Positions 25,480 through 35,382 of a DNA stretch of 64,000 bases are shown here, piece after piece. The notes under the pieces are model-generated. The model saw only the letters and a list, made by a program, of their open reading frames with translations, had not been told where the DNA came from and searched no databases. The stretch is from Vesta saturnalis. Taxonomy: Eukaryota > Arthropoda > Insecta > Coleoptera > Lampyridae. Each line of letters opens with the position of its first letter. Position 1 is the stretch's first letter. The stretch covers positions 612,501 through 676,500 of the forward strand of contig JARFJB010001983.1 in assembly GCA_036346205.1 (NCBI GenBank), in the 5' to 3' direction. Made by a program: the position numbers and the translations under genes.

Positions 25480-25481
<2 letters not shown>
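22945..25481 (+). mobile_element. mariner element A (DD41D) with ~595-bp terminal inverted repeats
   Basis: The left arm ~22,945-23,537 and right arm ~24,887-25,481 are inverted copies. Examples are CACATTCGCCTC / GAGGCGAATGTG, TCATATGTGGGTTCTTGA / CAAGAACCCACATATGA and AAACGGCGTTTTTATATTTTA / TAAAATATAAAAACGCCGTTT. Both outer ends run straight into TA arrays, consistent with the TA target of Tc1/mariner elements. The space between the arms carries a single transposase gene. Confidence 0.85.
23706..24775 (+). pseudogene. DD41D mariner transposase of element A (broken)
   Basis: Cut-and-paste transposase acting on the element's own inverted repeats. The ATG at 23706 opens a 158-residue frame with an N-terminal helix-turn-helix of the DUF4817 type (YEENCLLASRVYAQRYPNR) and a second HTH around residue 95 (TGISRQNIQRIIKKHKF). 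A frameshift in the T-run at ~24,170 separates it from the first catalytic Asp (SDESSF). The second Asp is in MQLDGAPAHF (~24,440) and the third in SPHLTSLD (~24,575). I count 41 residues between the last two, hence DD41D. The end reads NNGHNFEHLL then stop. Additional defects are a TAA near 24,428, a TAG right after the third Asp, and an indel near 24,210. Non-functional as read. Confidence 0.8.

Positions 25482-25483
<2 letters not shown>

Positions 25484-25557
<74 letters not shown>
25484..25557. repeat. (TA)n array abutting right end of mariner A
   Basis: TA dinucleotides directly outside the right arm. Confidence 0.9.
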
Positions 25558-25559
<2 letters not shown>

Positions 25560-25743
25560 ATAAGCGACAAGAAATTCCTAAGTTAGAATTGATGATTGAT
25601 TGATTTTATAAGAACACATTTTTTAAAGAAAATCTAATTTTACATAACTTTTCTTTATCGATTATAAAGCGAAATAAGTGTAAAAAATAAATAAATATAA
25701 CCGAAAATTTCTAAAACGTTATTACCGATATTATAAAAGGGTG

Positions 25744-26111
25744 AACGTAAACTGATGTAAATTTACACAGTTCTACATACGTAAAGACAAAATTTACATC
25801 GATTGATGCTTGTATCTCACTAACTTAGTTGGTTCGACTTTTTTTTGTTTATTATGTATTTAATAAAATTAATAATTTTTAGTTAGCTATGCAAACGGTT
25901 TAAATTTTCAAAAATTGAATTTTGCATTTTCACGGCGTGTCTCAAATGTGTGTGAGGGTGTGCGTGCGTGCGTGTGTACTTGCATGCATGAGTGTGCGTT
26001 TGCGTGTGCGTGTGCGTGTGCGCGTGCGTGTGCGTGTGCGTGAGTGTGCATGTTCGTATGCGTATGCGTGTGCGTGCCCGTGTGCGTGTGCGTGTGCGTG
26101 TGCGTGTTCAA
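25744..26111 (+). repeat. tRNA-headed repeat R, copy 1 (uninterrupted), with (GTGCGT)n
   Basis: Order: AAGACAAAATTTACATCGAT, a partial tRNA-like A-box segment (CTCACTAACTTAGTTGGTT at ~25,818), TATTTAATAAAATTAATAA, GCTATGCAAACGGTTTAAA, then a GTGCGT-rich array at ~25,947-26,109. This is the same order as the sequence on both sides of the polinton, and it therefore represents the empty target-site paralogue. Confidence 0.75.
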
Positions 26112-26124
26112 AAGTAAATATATA

Positions 26125-26300
26125 ATTAAAAATTATTACTAATTTTATTAAATACATAAATAAAACGTTTACCTTGAGCAGGATTTGAATCTACGACACG
26201 TACTTTGCTAGAGTACCTCTCTAACCAACTAAGCTATTGAAATACAAGCCCCAATCGATGTAAATCTTGTCTTTATGTATTTAGAACATGTAAATTTACA
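26125..26300 (-). repeat. repeat R, inverted copy, with tRNA-like head
   Basis: On the minus strand the segment ~26,165-26,245 reads like a tRNA: A-box-like TAGCTTAGTTGGTTAGAG, an anticodon-arm-like GTACTCTAGCAAAGTAC (5-bp stem, 7-nt loop), and a B-box-like AGATTCAAATCC. No proper acceptor stem closes it, so I read it as a SINE head and not a tRNA gene. ACATCGAT..AAGACAAA flanks occur in inverse order relative to copy 1. Confidence 0.6.
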
Positions 26301-26308
26301 TCAGTGAT

Positions 26309-26461
26309 ACGAACATAAATTGATGTAAGTTCTCACCAGTTCTACATACATAAAGACAAAATTTACATCGACTGAGGCTAGTATCTCACTAACTTAGTTA
26401 GCTAGAGCGGTACTTTTTATTTATGTATTTAATAAAATTAATAATTCTTAGAAAGCTATGT
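26309..26461 (+). repeat. repeat R, copy 2, left half (split by the polinton)
   Basis: Matches 25,744-25,895 of copy 1 up to and including CTATGT, which is the 6-bp target duplication. The right half resumes at 41,863. Confidence 0.75.
26456..26461. repeat. target-site duplication, left (CTATGT)
   Basis: Identical to 41,863-41,868. Polintons make 6-bp duplications. Confidence 0.9.
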
Positions 26462-27000
26462 AGTAGTATAGCTAGGCCGATCCTGACTCACTTTTGTCAC
26501 TAGATTTGTCACCAGATCTAGGAAAAAGTCACCAGAAAAGTTACTAGATTTCAAGGTCAGTAACATTGCCTATTTTAAGGGGAAGACCGCAGGTGTGTAA
26601 TCCTCTTCAAGGTCATGCTTGCACGAGTCCTTCAAGGTCGCTAGAAAAGTTACTAGATTGTTGATTGTCCTGAAGGTCATTGCCCTCAAGCAAGTCTATG
26701 CATGTTTCGAGGCCGCGCCCTATTCTTAGAAACAAAGGTGGCCCATTGTTTAAAGTCTATGCTTTCAAGGTCAGAGAAAAAAGACGATCTATTGTTTTGG
26801 CTGAGTCATTCTAGGAAATCAAGAACAAAGGCGATGCATTGTACAAAGTCTATGCTTTCAAGGTCACATGAATGAACAAAGACTATCTATTGTTCCATTA
26901 TTCTAAAAATAGATTGTTATCTCAATTCTAGGAAATCAATAACAAAGACGATGCATTGTTCAAAGTCTATGCTTACAATTTTCAAGGTAAAAGAACAAAA

Positions 27001-27310
27001 GCGATTCATTCTTCTGGTCGAGTTAAAAAATAAATTGTTATCTCAATTCTAGGAAATCAAGAATGAAGGCGATGTATTATCAACGCTTCAAAGTCTATGC
27101 TTACAATTTTCAAGGTAAAAGAATAAAAGCGATTCATTCTTCTGGTCGAGTTATAAAAATAAATTGTTATCTCAATTCTAGGAAATCAAGAATGAAGGCG
27201 ATGTATTATCAACGCTTCAAAGTCTATGCTTACAATTTTCAAGGTAAAGAACATTCTTCTGGTCGAGTTATAAAAATAAATTGTTATCTCAATTCTGAGA
27301 AATAAGTCTG
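27001..27310 (+). repeat. tandem ~113-128-bp units inside left polinton TIR
   Basis: GCGATTCATTCTTCTGGTCG recurs at 27,001 and 27,129, and a shortened form recurs near 27,249. Each is followed by TTGTTATCTCAATTCT and AAGTCTATGCTTACAATTTT. Further diverged units continue to ~28,215. Confidence 0.75.
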
Positions 27311-27532
27311 TGCTTATAATTTTCAAGGTAAATGAATAAAGACGATTCATTGTTCTGGTTGATTTATAAAAATAGATTGTTATCTAAATACATCTCTTTC
27401 AAGAACAAAGGCAATCCATTGTCAGGGCTTTAAAGTTTATGCTTATAAGGTCACACCTCTGCAAAGACGATCCATTCATCTCAATTCTAGGAAATCAAGA
27501 GCCCTGAGGTGCATGTTTCAAAGCCACGCCCC

Positions 27533-27711
27533 TAAACAGGTGGCCTTCCCTAAACAGGTAGCCGTTTCCTAAAACAGGTAGCCGTTTCTAAAAACAGGTA
27601 CCCGTTTCCTAAAAACAGGTAGCCGTTTCCTGTAAACAGGTAGCCGTTTCTAAAACAGGGGTCCGTTTCAAAACAGATAGCTGTTTCGCAACCGTTTCCG
27701 AAAAAGGCGGT
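27533..27711 (+). repeat. ~20-bp tandem array (AAACAGGTAGCCGTTTCCT)
   Basis: About nine imperfect copies of 18-22 bp. Present only in the left terminus. Repeat units abut without unique spacers, so it is not a CRISPR array. Confidence 0.85.
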
Positions 27712-28272
27712 CTATTGTTCAGGTCGAGATTCCACATCTCAATTCCAGGAAATCAAAAACAAAGACGACGCTTCAAAGTCTACGCTTACAATTTTCAAGG
27801 TCATACGAGAGAACAAAGATATTCCATTGTTCAGGTTGAAAATAGATTGTTAAATACACTTCAATTCTAGGAAATCAAGAACAAAGACGATGCATTATTC
27901 ACAAAGTCTATGCTTACAATTTTCAAGGTCACATGAGAGAACAAAGACGATCTATTGTTATGGGGATGAGTCAGCTTCTAAAATTCTGAGAAATCAAGAA
28001 CAAAGACGATGCATTGTCGACGGTTCAAAGTCTATGCTTACAATTTTCAAGGTCACACCTTTGAGAAATAAACAATCACGATCCATTGTTCTGGTTGATT
28101 TATAAAAATACATTCTAAATACATCTCTTTCAAGAACAAAGGTGATCCATTGTCAACGCTTCAAAGTCTATGCTTACAATTTTCAAGGTGAGAGAACAAA
28201 GACGATTCATTGCTGAGTCGAAGCTTATGAAAAGGTGAGCCGAACTTATCCGACCTTACCCGATCTTATCTC

Positions 28273-28307
28273 TATATAAGTAGATAAAGAACAGTCCCAC
28301 GTCAGTC
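28273..28307 (+). promoter_or_regulatory. core promoter of the PolB gene (TATA + initiator)
   Basis: TATATAA at 28,273-28,279 and an arthropod-type initiator TCAGTC at 28,302-28,307. The presumed +1 A (28,304) lies 31 nt from the first T of the TATA box, which is canonical spacing. It sits 250 bp upstream of the likely PolB start and just inside the terminal repeat. Confidence 0.6.
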
Positions 28308-28553
28308 GATACATTACAATAGTCACAACAACAAATTACCTAAAGTAAAAAGCAACTATTATTAATCACCAGTGTGTGCATCATATTTTTACAATCCTAA
28401 CTAAAAGTTTTATTGTAAACCGAAGAGCAATTTGTTAAAAGTAAAGAGTACTCACCAATTTGTGCATCATATTTTTACAATCGTGACTATAACCGTTGTG
28501 AAGAGCAATTTGTTAAAAGTTCATTGTTACGTGTATGCTTCATATTGCTAGCT

Positions 28554-31500
28554 ATGAGTATGCCAAGTAGTAGTGAGATGGTTAATTTAACAAAGCGCAT
28601 TGTTCCCTTATTGAAAACAAAAAAAGGAATTTGCCAGGCACATCCGTATAGTTAACACCAATATCAAGCTATTGCAAGATATAATTAAACATAAAATTTA
28701 TTGTGAGACCAATGAAAGCTTGCTTAAGCTTGAGAGCAATTTAGCATTGCTCAAGTGCTATCTGGTTAGATTGAGACGGTTAAAGAACGCTTCAGAGAAG
28801 GTTGGTAGTGGAATTGTCAATAAAAAAGGTATGCATAAATTACGCTGGTACCCCCTAGACTCATGTTTTAATGGTAGGCTGCTTACAGGAATTATAATCA
28901 ATATGTCAAACATTAAGGACCCTTTGATATTTTTACTAAACGCATATAATAGTTTTGCACGTAAGGTGAAATTAATGTTGAGGCAATCTATGCTAAAGGT
29001 AAATGTGGTCTTAGGCTGTAATTTCATGCAACCCCAAAATCATAGTATTGAGTTGAAGACTTTTGCCACAAAAAATTGCGTTATTGATATTTCAACCAAT
29101 ATACGTGTCTGGTACAATGAAAACGTGTATGATAAGTTACGGATAAAATTAGAGGAGTTTTCCGAAAGGGATTCCGGTTGGGCAGTACATGAAGTCTTAC
29201 ATTTAAAAGTAAATATTAATAGTTATGTCCCATTTAGAGGCGGTTGTTCAACTTATGTTAAAGTTCCACGCTTCATAGAAGTAAAGCACGCTGTTGTTAA
29301 TGTTAAAAATAACGATGAGTTTTGCTTCCTGTGGGCCGTTGTTTCGGCATTATATCCCGCGCAGCGTAATACGGAAAGGGTTCAAAGTTATCCTCATTTT
29401 CTAGACGTTTTGAAGTTTGATTCAATTCATTTCCCCATTCAGCTGGATGATGTAAAAAAATTTGAGAAACTAAACAACCTCGCAATTAATTTGTACTGCA
29501 TAAATGGTAAAAAAGTTGCACCATTTGTATTGAGTAATCAGCAAAGCGATAAAGAACCCATAAATCTTTTAATACTTTCGGCCTGGGATGACACTGTACA
29601 CCATTTCACATGGATTAAAAATATGTCAGCTTTATTTTCAAAACAGATATCGAATAAGGGGCACAAGAAATTTATTTGTTACCGATGCTTGAACCATTTT
29701 TCTTCAGATCGCCTTCTACAAAAACATACCACTCACTGTCAGCAACTTAATCAATGCTCTACTAGGCTGCCTACCGAAGCGGAAATGAATTTACAGTTCA
29801 AAAATTTCGCATTTCAAGAAAAGGTGCCATTTGTCATTTATGCCGATTTAGAAAGTATTTTAGAGAAGTGTGCAAATGGTATCGAAGGTAATACTCTATT
29901 TCACTCCAAACACACACCTTTCAGCATTGCTTACTATTTGAAGTGTTCATATGATGATTCTTTATCCCGATTTAGTCTTTATAGAGGAAAGGATTGCATT
30001 CAATGGTTTGTTAACGAGCTTCAAAGTATTGCACATTGGGCTACCGAAATAATCAATCAAATAATTCCTATGGCTACTTTAAGTCTCAGTCAGGTTGAGC
30101 AATTTGAAAGCGCCACGATTTGTCACATTTGTCGGAAACCATTTACTAACTCTGATATAAAAGTTAGAGACCATAATCATCTAACAGGAGCATTTCGGGG
30201 GGCAGCGCACCAGGCGTGTAACCTAAACTATACAGACTCCCACATTCTGCCAGTTGTGTTCCATAATTTATCAGGTTATGATTCTCATTTCATCATTAGA
30301 GAATTGGCTAGTGTTCCCGGTTTGATTTCACTGCTACCCATAAACAAAGAAAGATATATCTCTTTCACGAAGGTAATGGAAGGCACCAAAATTAAGTTTA
30401 GATTTATTGACTCTTTCAGATTTATGAGTAGTAGTATTGAAAAGTTGTCAGAGTATTTGGAGGATAGTAAAAAAATTATTTCCCGCGCTAGTTGCAACAA
30501 TGAGGAGGAATTTTCTCTAGTAGTTCGCAAAGGTGTGTTTCCTTATGAGTATATTGATACGTGGGATAAATTGAATGAGACCACGCTCCCTTCCAAAGAA
30601 GCATTTTTCAGTCATCTTAATAATGAGGGAATCAGTGATGAGAGTTTTGCGCATGCGGTTAACGTTTGGAACAAATTTAGTATTAAATCGTTAGGGGAGT
30701 ACTCGGATTTGTATCTAAAAACAGACGTTCTACTTTTAGCAGATATTTTCGAAAACTTTAGGCGAACTTGTTTAAGTACTTACGACCTTGATCCTCTACA
30801 CTATTATACAGCTCCCGGTTTAGCATTCGATGCTATGCTTAAAATTACACAAGTAAAGTTTATTTATTTTTGTTTAATTATTTACAGACATTGATATGTT
30901 AATGTTTATTGAAAGAGGGATTAGAGGTGGTGTAGCTCAATGTTCAAATCGGTATGCTAAAGCTAACAATAAGTACATGGGGGAAAAATTTGATCCCACC
31001 TCCGAAAGTGTGTATTTAATGTACTACGACGTGAATAATTTATATGGAGCCGCCATGTCAGAATTTCTACCATTTGGCGATTTTTCTTTTGTTGATGAAG
31101 CTAATTTTGAAAGTTTAGATTTAATAAAACATCATGATGATTCGAAAACTGGGTATATAGTCGAGTGTGATTTAGACTATCCTATAGAATTACATGAGAG
31201 TCACAGTGATCTACCGCTGGCACCCGAACATATGGTTCCACCCACGCCTGATTCCAAAATGAAAAAATTACTGCTTACCCTGTATCCAAAACGTAATTAT
31301 GTAATTCATTACAGAAATTTAAAAGTATATTTAAAATATGGATTGAAGTTGGTAAAAGTACACCGTATATTACGTTTTAAACAGTCCCCGTGGTTAAAAA
31401 AATACATAGATTTAAATACAGCCATGCGTCAGCAATCTCAAAATGAATTCGATAAAATTTCTATAAATTAATGATTAATAGTGTTTTCGGGAAACTGATG

Positions 31501-32291
31501 GAAAATGTACGTAAGCATAAGGATATACGTTTAGTAACGAAATGGGAGGGTCGCTATGGTGCTCGTGCTTACATATCAAAACCAAATTTTCATAGTTGTA
31601 CAATATTTGACAATGATATGCTCATCATTGAAATGAATAAGCTTGAAGTATATTTCAATAAACCTATATATGCAGGATTCAGTGTTTTAGACGTTTCAAA
31701 AACTTTTTTATATAATTTTCATTACGGTTACACGCTACCCAAGTTCCATAATAGTGCTAAGCTCTTGTACACGGATACGGATAGTCTCATATACGCCTTT
31801 TCGGTTCCCGATATCTATGAATGTATTAAAGAGGACATTGATAAATTCGATACATCTGATTATAGTCCCGACAACATCTTTGGACTCCCATTAGTAAATA
31901 AAAGGTCCCCGGCTTAATGAAAGATGAAAATCATGGCAAAATTATGGTTGAATTTGTAGGACTTCGTGCAAAAATGTATGCTTACGCGGTTGATGAAAAG
32001 GTTGTAAAAAAATCAAAGGGTTCTACCCACGCAAGTGTGAGGCAGATCACTATTAATGATTATAAACAGGTTTTGTTTGATGGCGGCGTAATAAGGCGCT
32101 ATCAACACCTCATAAGATCAAAGAAACATGATGTGTTTACCATTAAACAAAATAAAGTCATACTCAATCCTTATGATGATAAACGCCTAGTAAATTTTGA
32201 TTTCACTGATACTAGACCCTGGGGGGTACAACTTTCAGTAAACAATGAGCAGTCTTCAGGACAGCTTGCAGGAAGAGCTGCAATGCAATAG
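28554..32291 (+). pseudogene. PolB: protein-primed family-B DNA polymerase of the polinton, frameshifted
   Basis: Replicates the linear element. The ATG at 28,554 gives the likely N-terminus. The main frame 28,621-30,858 contains a conserved block with Cys (DEFCFLWAV, ~29,313) and His (TVHHFTWIKN, ~29,600), then a C2-x-H/C zinc finger (ICYRCLNHF.., ~29,672). It also holds Exo I (IYADLESIL, ~29,838), a zinc/HNH-like insert (CHICRKPF..DHNHLTG..CNLNY, 30,121-30,232), Exo II (LSGYDSHF, ~30,270) and Exo III (YLKTDVLLLAD, ~30,712). Polymerase motif A (YYDVNNLYG, ~31,024) lies in the frame 30,884-31,471. The KxxxNSxFG-type motif B (~31,474) and motif C (YTDTDSLIY, ~31,768) lie in 31,471-31,917, and a C-terminal part in 31,917-32,291. 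Frame changes fall near 28,620, 30,860-30,883, 31,457 and 31,903, mostly in A or T runs. No stop interrupts the frames otherwise. Confidence 0.9.
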
Positions 32292-32938
32292 TGATAAAAT
32301 CTACAAAAAGTACCTGAAGCGTTCTTTGACCTCTCCTGAAAACTATACATTTATATTGAATATATTGCAAAATATTGTTATTCCCGATGAGTGTTTTAAC
32401 TGGTGTGCTATAAACTCAAAGTGTGCAAATGTAGTAATTATTAAGACATTATTTGATAGAAAAATTAGCTTAGACAATACCATTAAAAGTTTTACGAACT
32501 TGTGTACCGATAAAGGTTCGTTAACCTCTAATGATGTAAATAGGATTTTAGATGACATGAATTTACTTGGTGACATACCCCTTAAAATGTACATATACAA
32601 GTTATTATGGGGTGATTCATTGTGTACAAATGCTAGCGTACAAAATATTGTTTATAAAGACACTTCCTATAAGTGAATGTATCGAGACAGCAGCATATTA
32701 CGCTAATTACAAGTGCCTCACTATTTTAATTGAAGTATTGTTAGAACAAAACATTACATATAAGTTTCAACCGTGGGAAAATGAGGAACACCACAAAATT
32801 TACCGATGGATTTTGGAAAACATTGAGAAAGGTGATTCCTGCTTGGGATGGACATGTGGACCAGATTCGGGAATATGGCCGTCTAGTAATTTAAACGATT
32901 ATAGAAATACTTTAGGTTTACTATATAAGATGATGTAA
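32245..32938 (+). pseudogene. polinton accessory protein, unknown function, one frameshift
   Basis: The ATG at 32,245 overlaps the PolB end by 47 bp. The frame runs to 32,676, then the sense continues in the frame of 32,567-32,938, with the break near 32,640-32,660. The total would be about 230 residues. It is Cys-rich and helical in appearance with no signal peptide or membrane segment. The C-terminal part has GWTCGPDSGIWPSS and an acidic EENEEHH-like region. I do not recognise a family. Position after PolB on the same strand suggests co-transcription, and AAATAAA at 32,944 could serve as its poly(A) signal. Confidence 0.6.
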
Positions 32939-32943
32939 TATTT

Positions 32944-32950
32944 AAATAAA
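32944..32950 (+). terminator. candidate polyadenylation signal for the + strand genes
   Basis: AAATAAA directly after the stop at 32,938, in the short gap between the convergent gene blocks. Confidence 0.45.
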
Positions 32951-33010
32951 TACAATTATAATTTTTATGTGGTTTTAATTCATCTAAAAGTTACAATGCC
33001 TACAGCTATA

Positions 33011-33908
33011 TTATAAAACTAAATCGTCTTTATTGATCCATGATCTTTCATCCAATCCCCACCACTTTACGAATAACTTGTTATTCTTGGAGCGAAGCAC
33101 TTTTTCTACAAGGTACACATCCGGATGCTTTGTTTTCTGTAATTCATGTTCATAAAAGCCTCCCAGCACAGGTGATCCTTTCATGTCCTCCAACATGTAG
33201 GTGGTTGGGTTAGTAATGCAAACTTTCACAATCTTGAATAGTTCACTTGACCAATTGGGGTGTATCCTTTAGCGAAAATACTTTTAAACTTACTGATTCG
33301 TACTATGTCACCCACACAATAACGATTCCTATCAACTATTTTTATGTGAGTGTAAGCCTCTAGCTTTGTATGATTACCGACATCTTTGGGCTTCATTCCT
33401 ATAGTTCTATGCTTACGATTGTTATAATCCATCGTTACGGTGTCAATTGTATCAATCCATTTATATTTACCCTGTAGGCTGAATGACTTGTATAGGGCAG
33501 ACTTAACGGTCCTGATCACTCGTTCCGCAATTGCTGCCTTCTTTGTACTATAGGTGGAGTAATGGTTGACCCATAACGCTGCATTAGTTTAGTGAAATGC
33601 TCATTGTAGAATTCTTTTCCTGCATCTGTCTGCAAATTGGAAGGGTTCCGGTCCGTTTTGAAGATTGCCTGCATGGCCTTGGCAACTTCAAGCCCGTTTT
33701 TGTTTTTAATCCTTTGGTCCACAAGTATTTCGAAAACAGTCAATAACTACTAAAATATACTTGTAGCCCTTATTTTGTTTGGCATATGTGTTAAATTCGG
33801 CCAAATCTGCTTGCCAGAGGTCATCATATCCCTTAATTATTGTGCGCCTTCGTTTAAAATTTTTCTTGCGGGTTTATGCAATTCATTGACGAGTTGTAAT
33901 TTGGACAT
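33011..33908 (-). pseudogene. INT: retroviral-type (rve) integrase with chromodomain, frameshifted
   Basis: Inserts the element and makes the 6-bp duplication. The likely ATG is at 33,908 (MSKLQLVNELHKPA). The DDE core is spread over several frames: first Asp in WQADLAEF (~33,800), second in LQTDAGKEF (~33,630), and the Glu-bearing helix in the frame after ~33,570 (AERVIRTVK). A C-terminal SH3-like part follows (~33,420-33,250), with a chromodomain-like end at 33,229-33,011 (VEKVLRSKNNKLFVKWWG..SWI). Frame changes occur near 33,855, 33,727, 33,573 and 33,245, each next to a short homopolymer. The chromodomain is shared with polinton and some Ty3/gypsy integrases and may guide target choice. 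Last gene of the leftward block. Confidence 0.88.
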
Positions 33909-34247
33909 GATTCTTTAAGTTGATGTAGTTTTTCCTCCAACACTAGATAAGCGTTAAAGTTCCCTTTAACAGCTTTCTGAATTGCTTGCAGACAAAAATC
34001 AAGGTATCCTTTACTTATAGCATCACCATCTTCTTCCGGATCCGCCAACTGGGTAAAACGGTTTCCATCCAAATTCAACCTTGTCGATAAATAGTATTGC
34101 TTGGTGATGACATCTTGAGGATCTATGGGGTTGGCAACATTGCTGAGTCTCTTATTCGAATTGATTATCATCAATAAGTTGAAACTGAGGGGTTAATTTC
34201 TTAAATTGATACTGGGCATGTGACCGTCCAAATTTATCAAGAGGCAT
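33854..34247 (-). pseudogene. fibre-like polinton protein with repeated N-x-R..DP..D..K-x-Y motifs
   Basis: Start ATG 34,247 (MPLDKFGRSHAQYQF), four bases after the stop of the upstream gene. A frameshift near 34,165 leads into the frame 34,174-33,854. That frame carries two consecutive copies of a motif that I know from phage and virus tail-fibre shafts: NKRLSNVANPIDPQDVITKQY and NRFTQLADPEEDGDAISKGY, about 30 residues apart. The rest is a helical stretch (LVLEEKLHQLKE) and a tail that overlaps the integrase start by ~52 bp in another frame. The short length (~130 residues) suggests a small trimeric spike or its remnant. Function is inferred from motif resemblance only. Confidence 0.55.
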
Positions 34248-34248
34248 T

Positions 34249-35321
34249 TTAGTTATGATATGTCGACATCAATGTAGTCTGATTTATATTGTTCAGAAAA
34301 CTAGTGTTTGGTCTTTCAATGTATCCATCTTCATACAATTCCTCTACAATTGATATTATATCGTTTACGATACCGGTGTTTCCAGCCAATTTTTCTGCCC
34401 ACAATACTTCTAGATCACGAATTAGTTCATGTACATCATTCCAATACTTATATTCAATCGGCCTGTTTGTTAATTCCTTAAAAACATAGCTCCACCTCCC
34501 TGAGTTGAGGGTGATGACAGCAAGGGTTTAATAATTTGTGTATACTTTTTGCTGCGGCTTCCTCGAATCTGTCCACTTACATCATAATCTCGCCTTGCAA
34601 CATTCGTAGCTGCTAAAATACGTTTATAATTCTTTCTATCCTTTGAATTTACTAGATTTAAATCAGGTTCATTCATAATAAGCAGATCATATAAACCTGG
34701 AGTCCCTTTATACGTAACACCATTAATGATCATATCCTTTCCTTTAATTGTGATGGGGGTATTACCAATTGCCCATTTGTCTGTTTTGGCGTCGTAGTGG
34801 ACTCCATAAGTGTGATCAATAGCACCTTCAAGATCCCTCATAATACGTTCAACATATATACGAGGTAATTCGTGGTACTGCTCGAGAAATTCTTCAGAGA
34901 TGGGTTCATTACAGGAATCATCTGTGATACTAAGAGGTTCTTCCTCCTCGGCAGTAATCTCTCCTACGACAGACGTTTCTAGGAAAGGTGGTGTACGAGG
35001 AGGGGGAGTTATTTGAAACAACGGAAGCTGAGCTAGGGGGCTTGTCTTCGTTGCTAATGAGTGTGCTAGCGGGCTAGTAGTAGCATGTTTTCTTCGAAAT
35101 ATGAACAAAGGCGAGTTTTTGGGTTTAACGGACTCCTTTGTTTTCTTATCAGGATGCATTTTATTCGCTATTTCAGTTAGGGGTTCTATTAGAGGTTTAT
35201 AAGTACTTTCAAACGTTCTTTCATTATCAATGCGGGCAGTTTTAAGACTGTTGTATTTCTGCTGTATTATTTTACGAGCCTGAATAATTTTTCGCTTTAA
35301 TATCATCTCCTTATTATCCAT
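34249..35321 (-). pseudogene. conserved polinton accessory protein (DUF8207-like), one frameshift
   Basis: ATG at 35,321. Basic, coiled-coil-like N-terminus (residues 1-55), a Ser/Pro/Thr-rich low-complexity linker (~residues 75-145), then a folded domain with GIxNTPITIKGKDMIINGV-type beta segments, YKGTPGLYDLL and LNLVNSKDRKNYKRIL. This 'I-x-I-x-G..GTPGLYxL' domain is frequent in arthropod polinton proteins, and I believe it is the family catalogued as DUF8207; role unknown. The frame ends at 34,470, but a conserved helical tail (EYKYWNDVHELIRDLEVLW) continues in the next frame to a stop at 34,249, so a frameshift lies in the T-run near 34,482. The stop is followed after one base by the ATG of the fibre-like gene. 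Confidence 0.65.
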
Positions 35322-35382
35322 TGTAGCAAAATGGCTGTTAATACCTAAACGGGTGTGTAACTACTAAACCACTGAAATCAGG

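Larger units (their letters stand above)
26462..28018 (+). repeat. polinton left terminal inverted repeat (expanded)
   Basis: The outer ~590 bp and an inner block ~27,745-28,018 match the right terminus in inverse orientation. The ~700 bp between them has no counterpart on the right. It consists of extra ~115-128-bp units carrying AAGTCTATGCTTACAATTTT plus CAAGGT and of an 18-22-bp array. Confidence 0.85.

Noticed and set aside
26165..26245. A functional tRNA gene on the minus strand
   Set aside because: A- and B-box-like parts and an anticodon-like arm are present, but no closed acceptor stem. It sits in a repeated unit and is better read as a SINE head.
27533..27711. CRISPR-like short repeats
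   Set aside because: Eukaryotic context, repeats abut without unique spacers, and units are imperfect.
30853..30887. GT..TTTACAG as a 35-bp intron in PolB
   Set aside because: Splicing there leaves the downstream motif A frame out of phase and the intron would be too short. A frameshift in a T-rich run explains it better.
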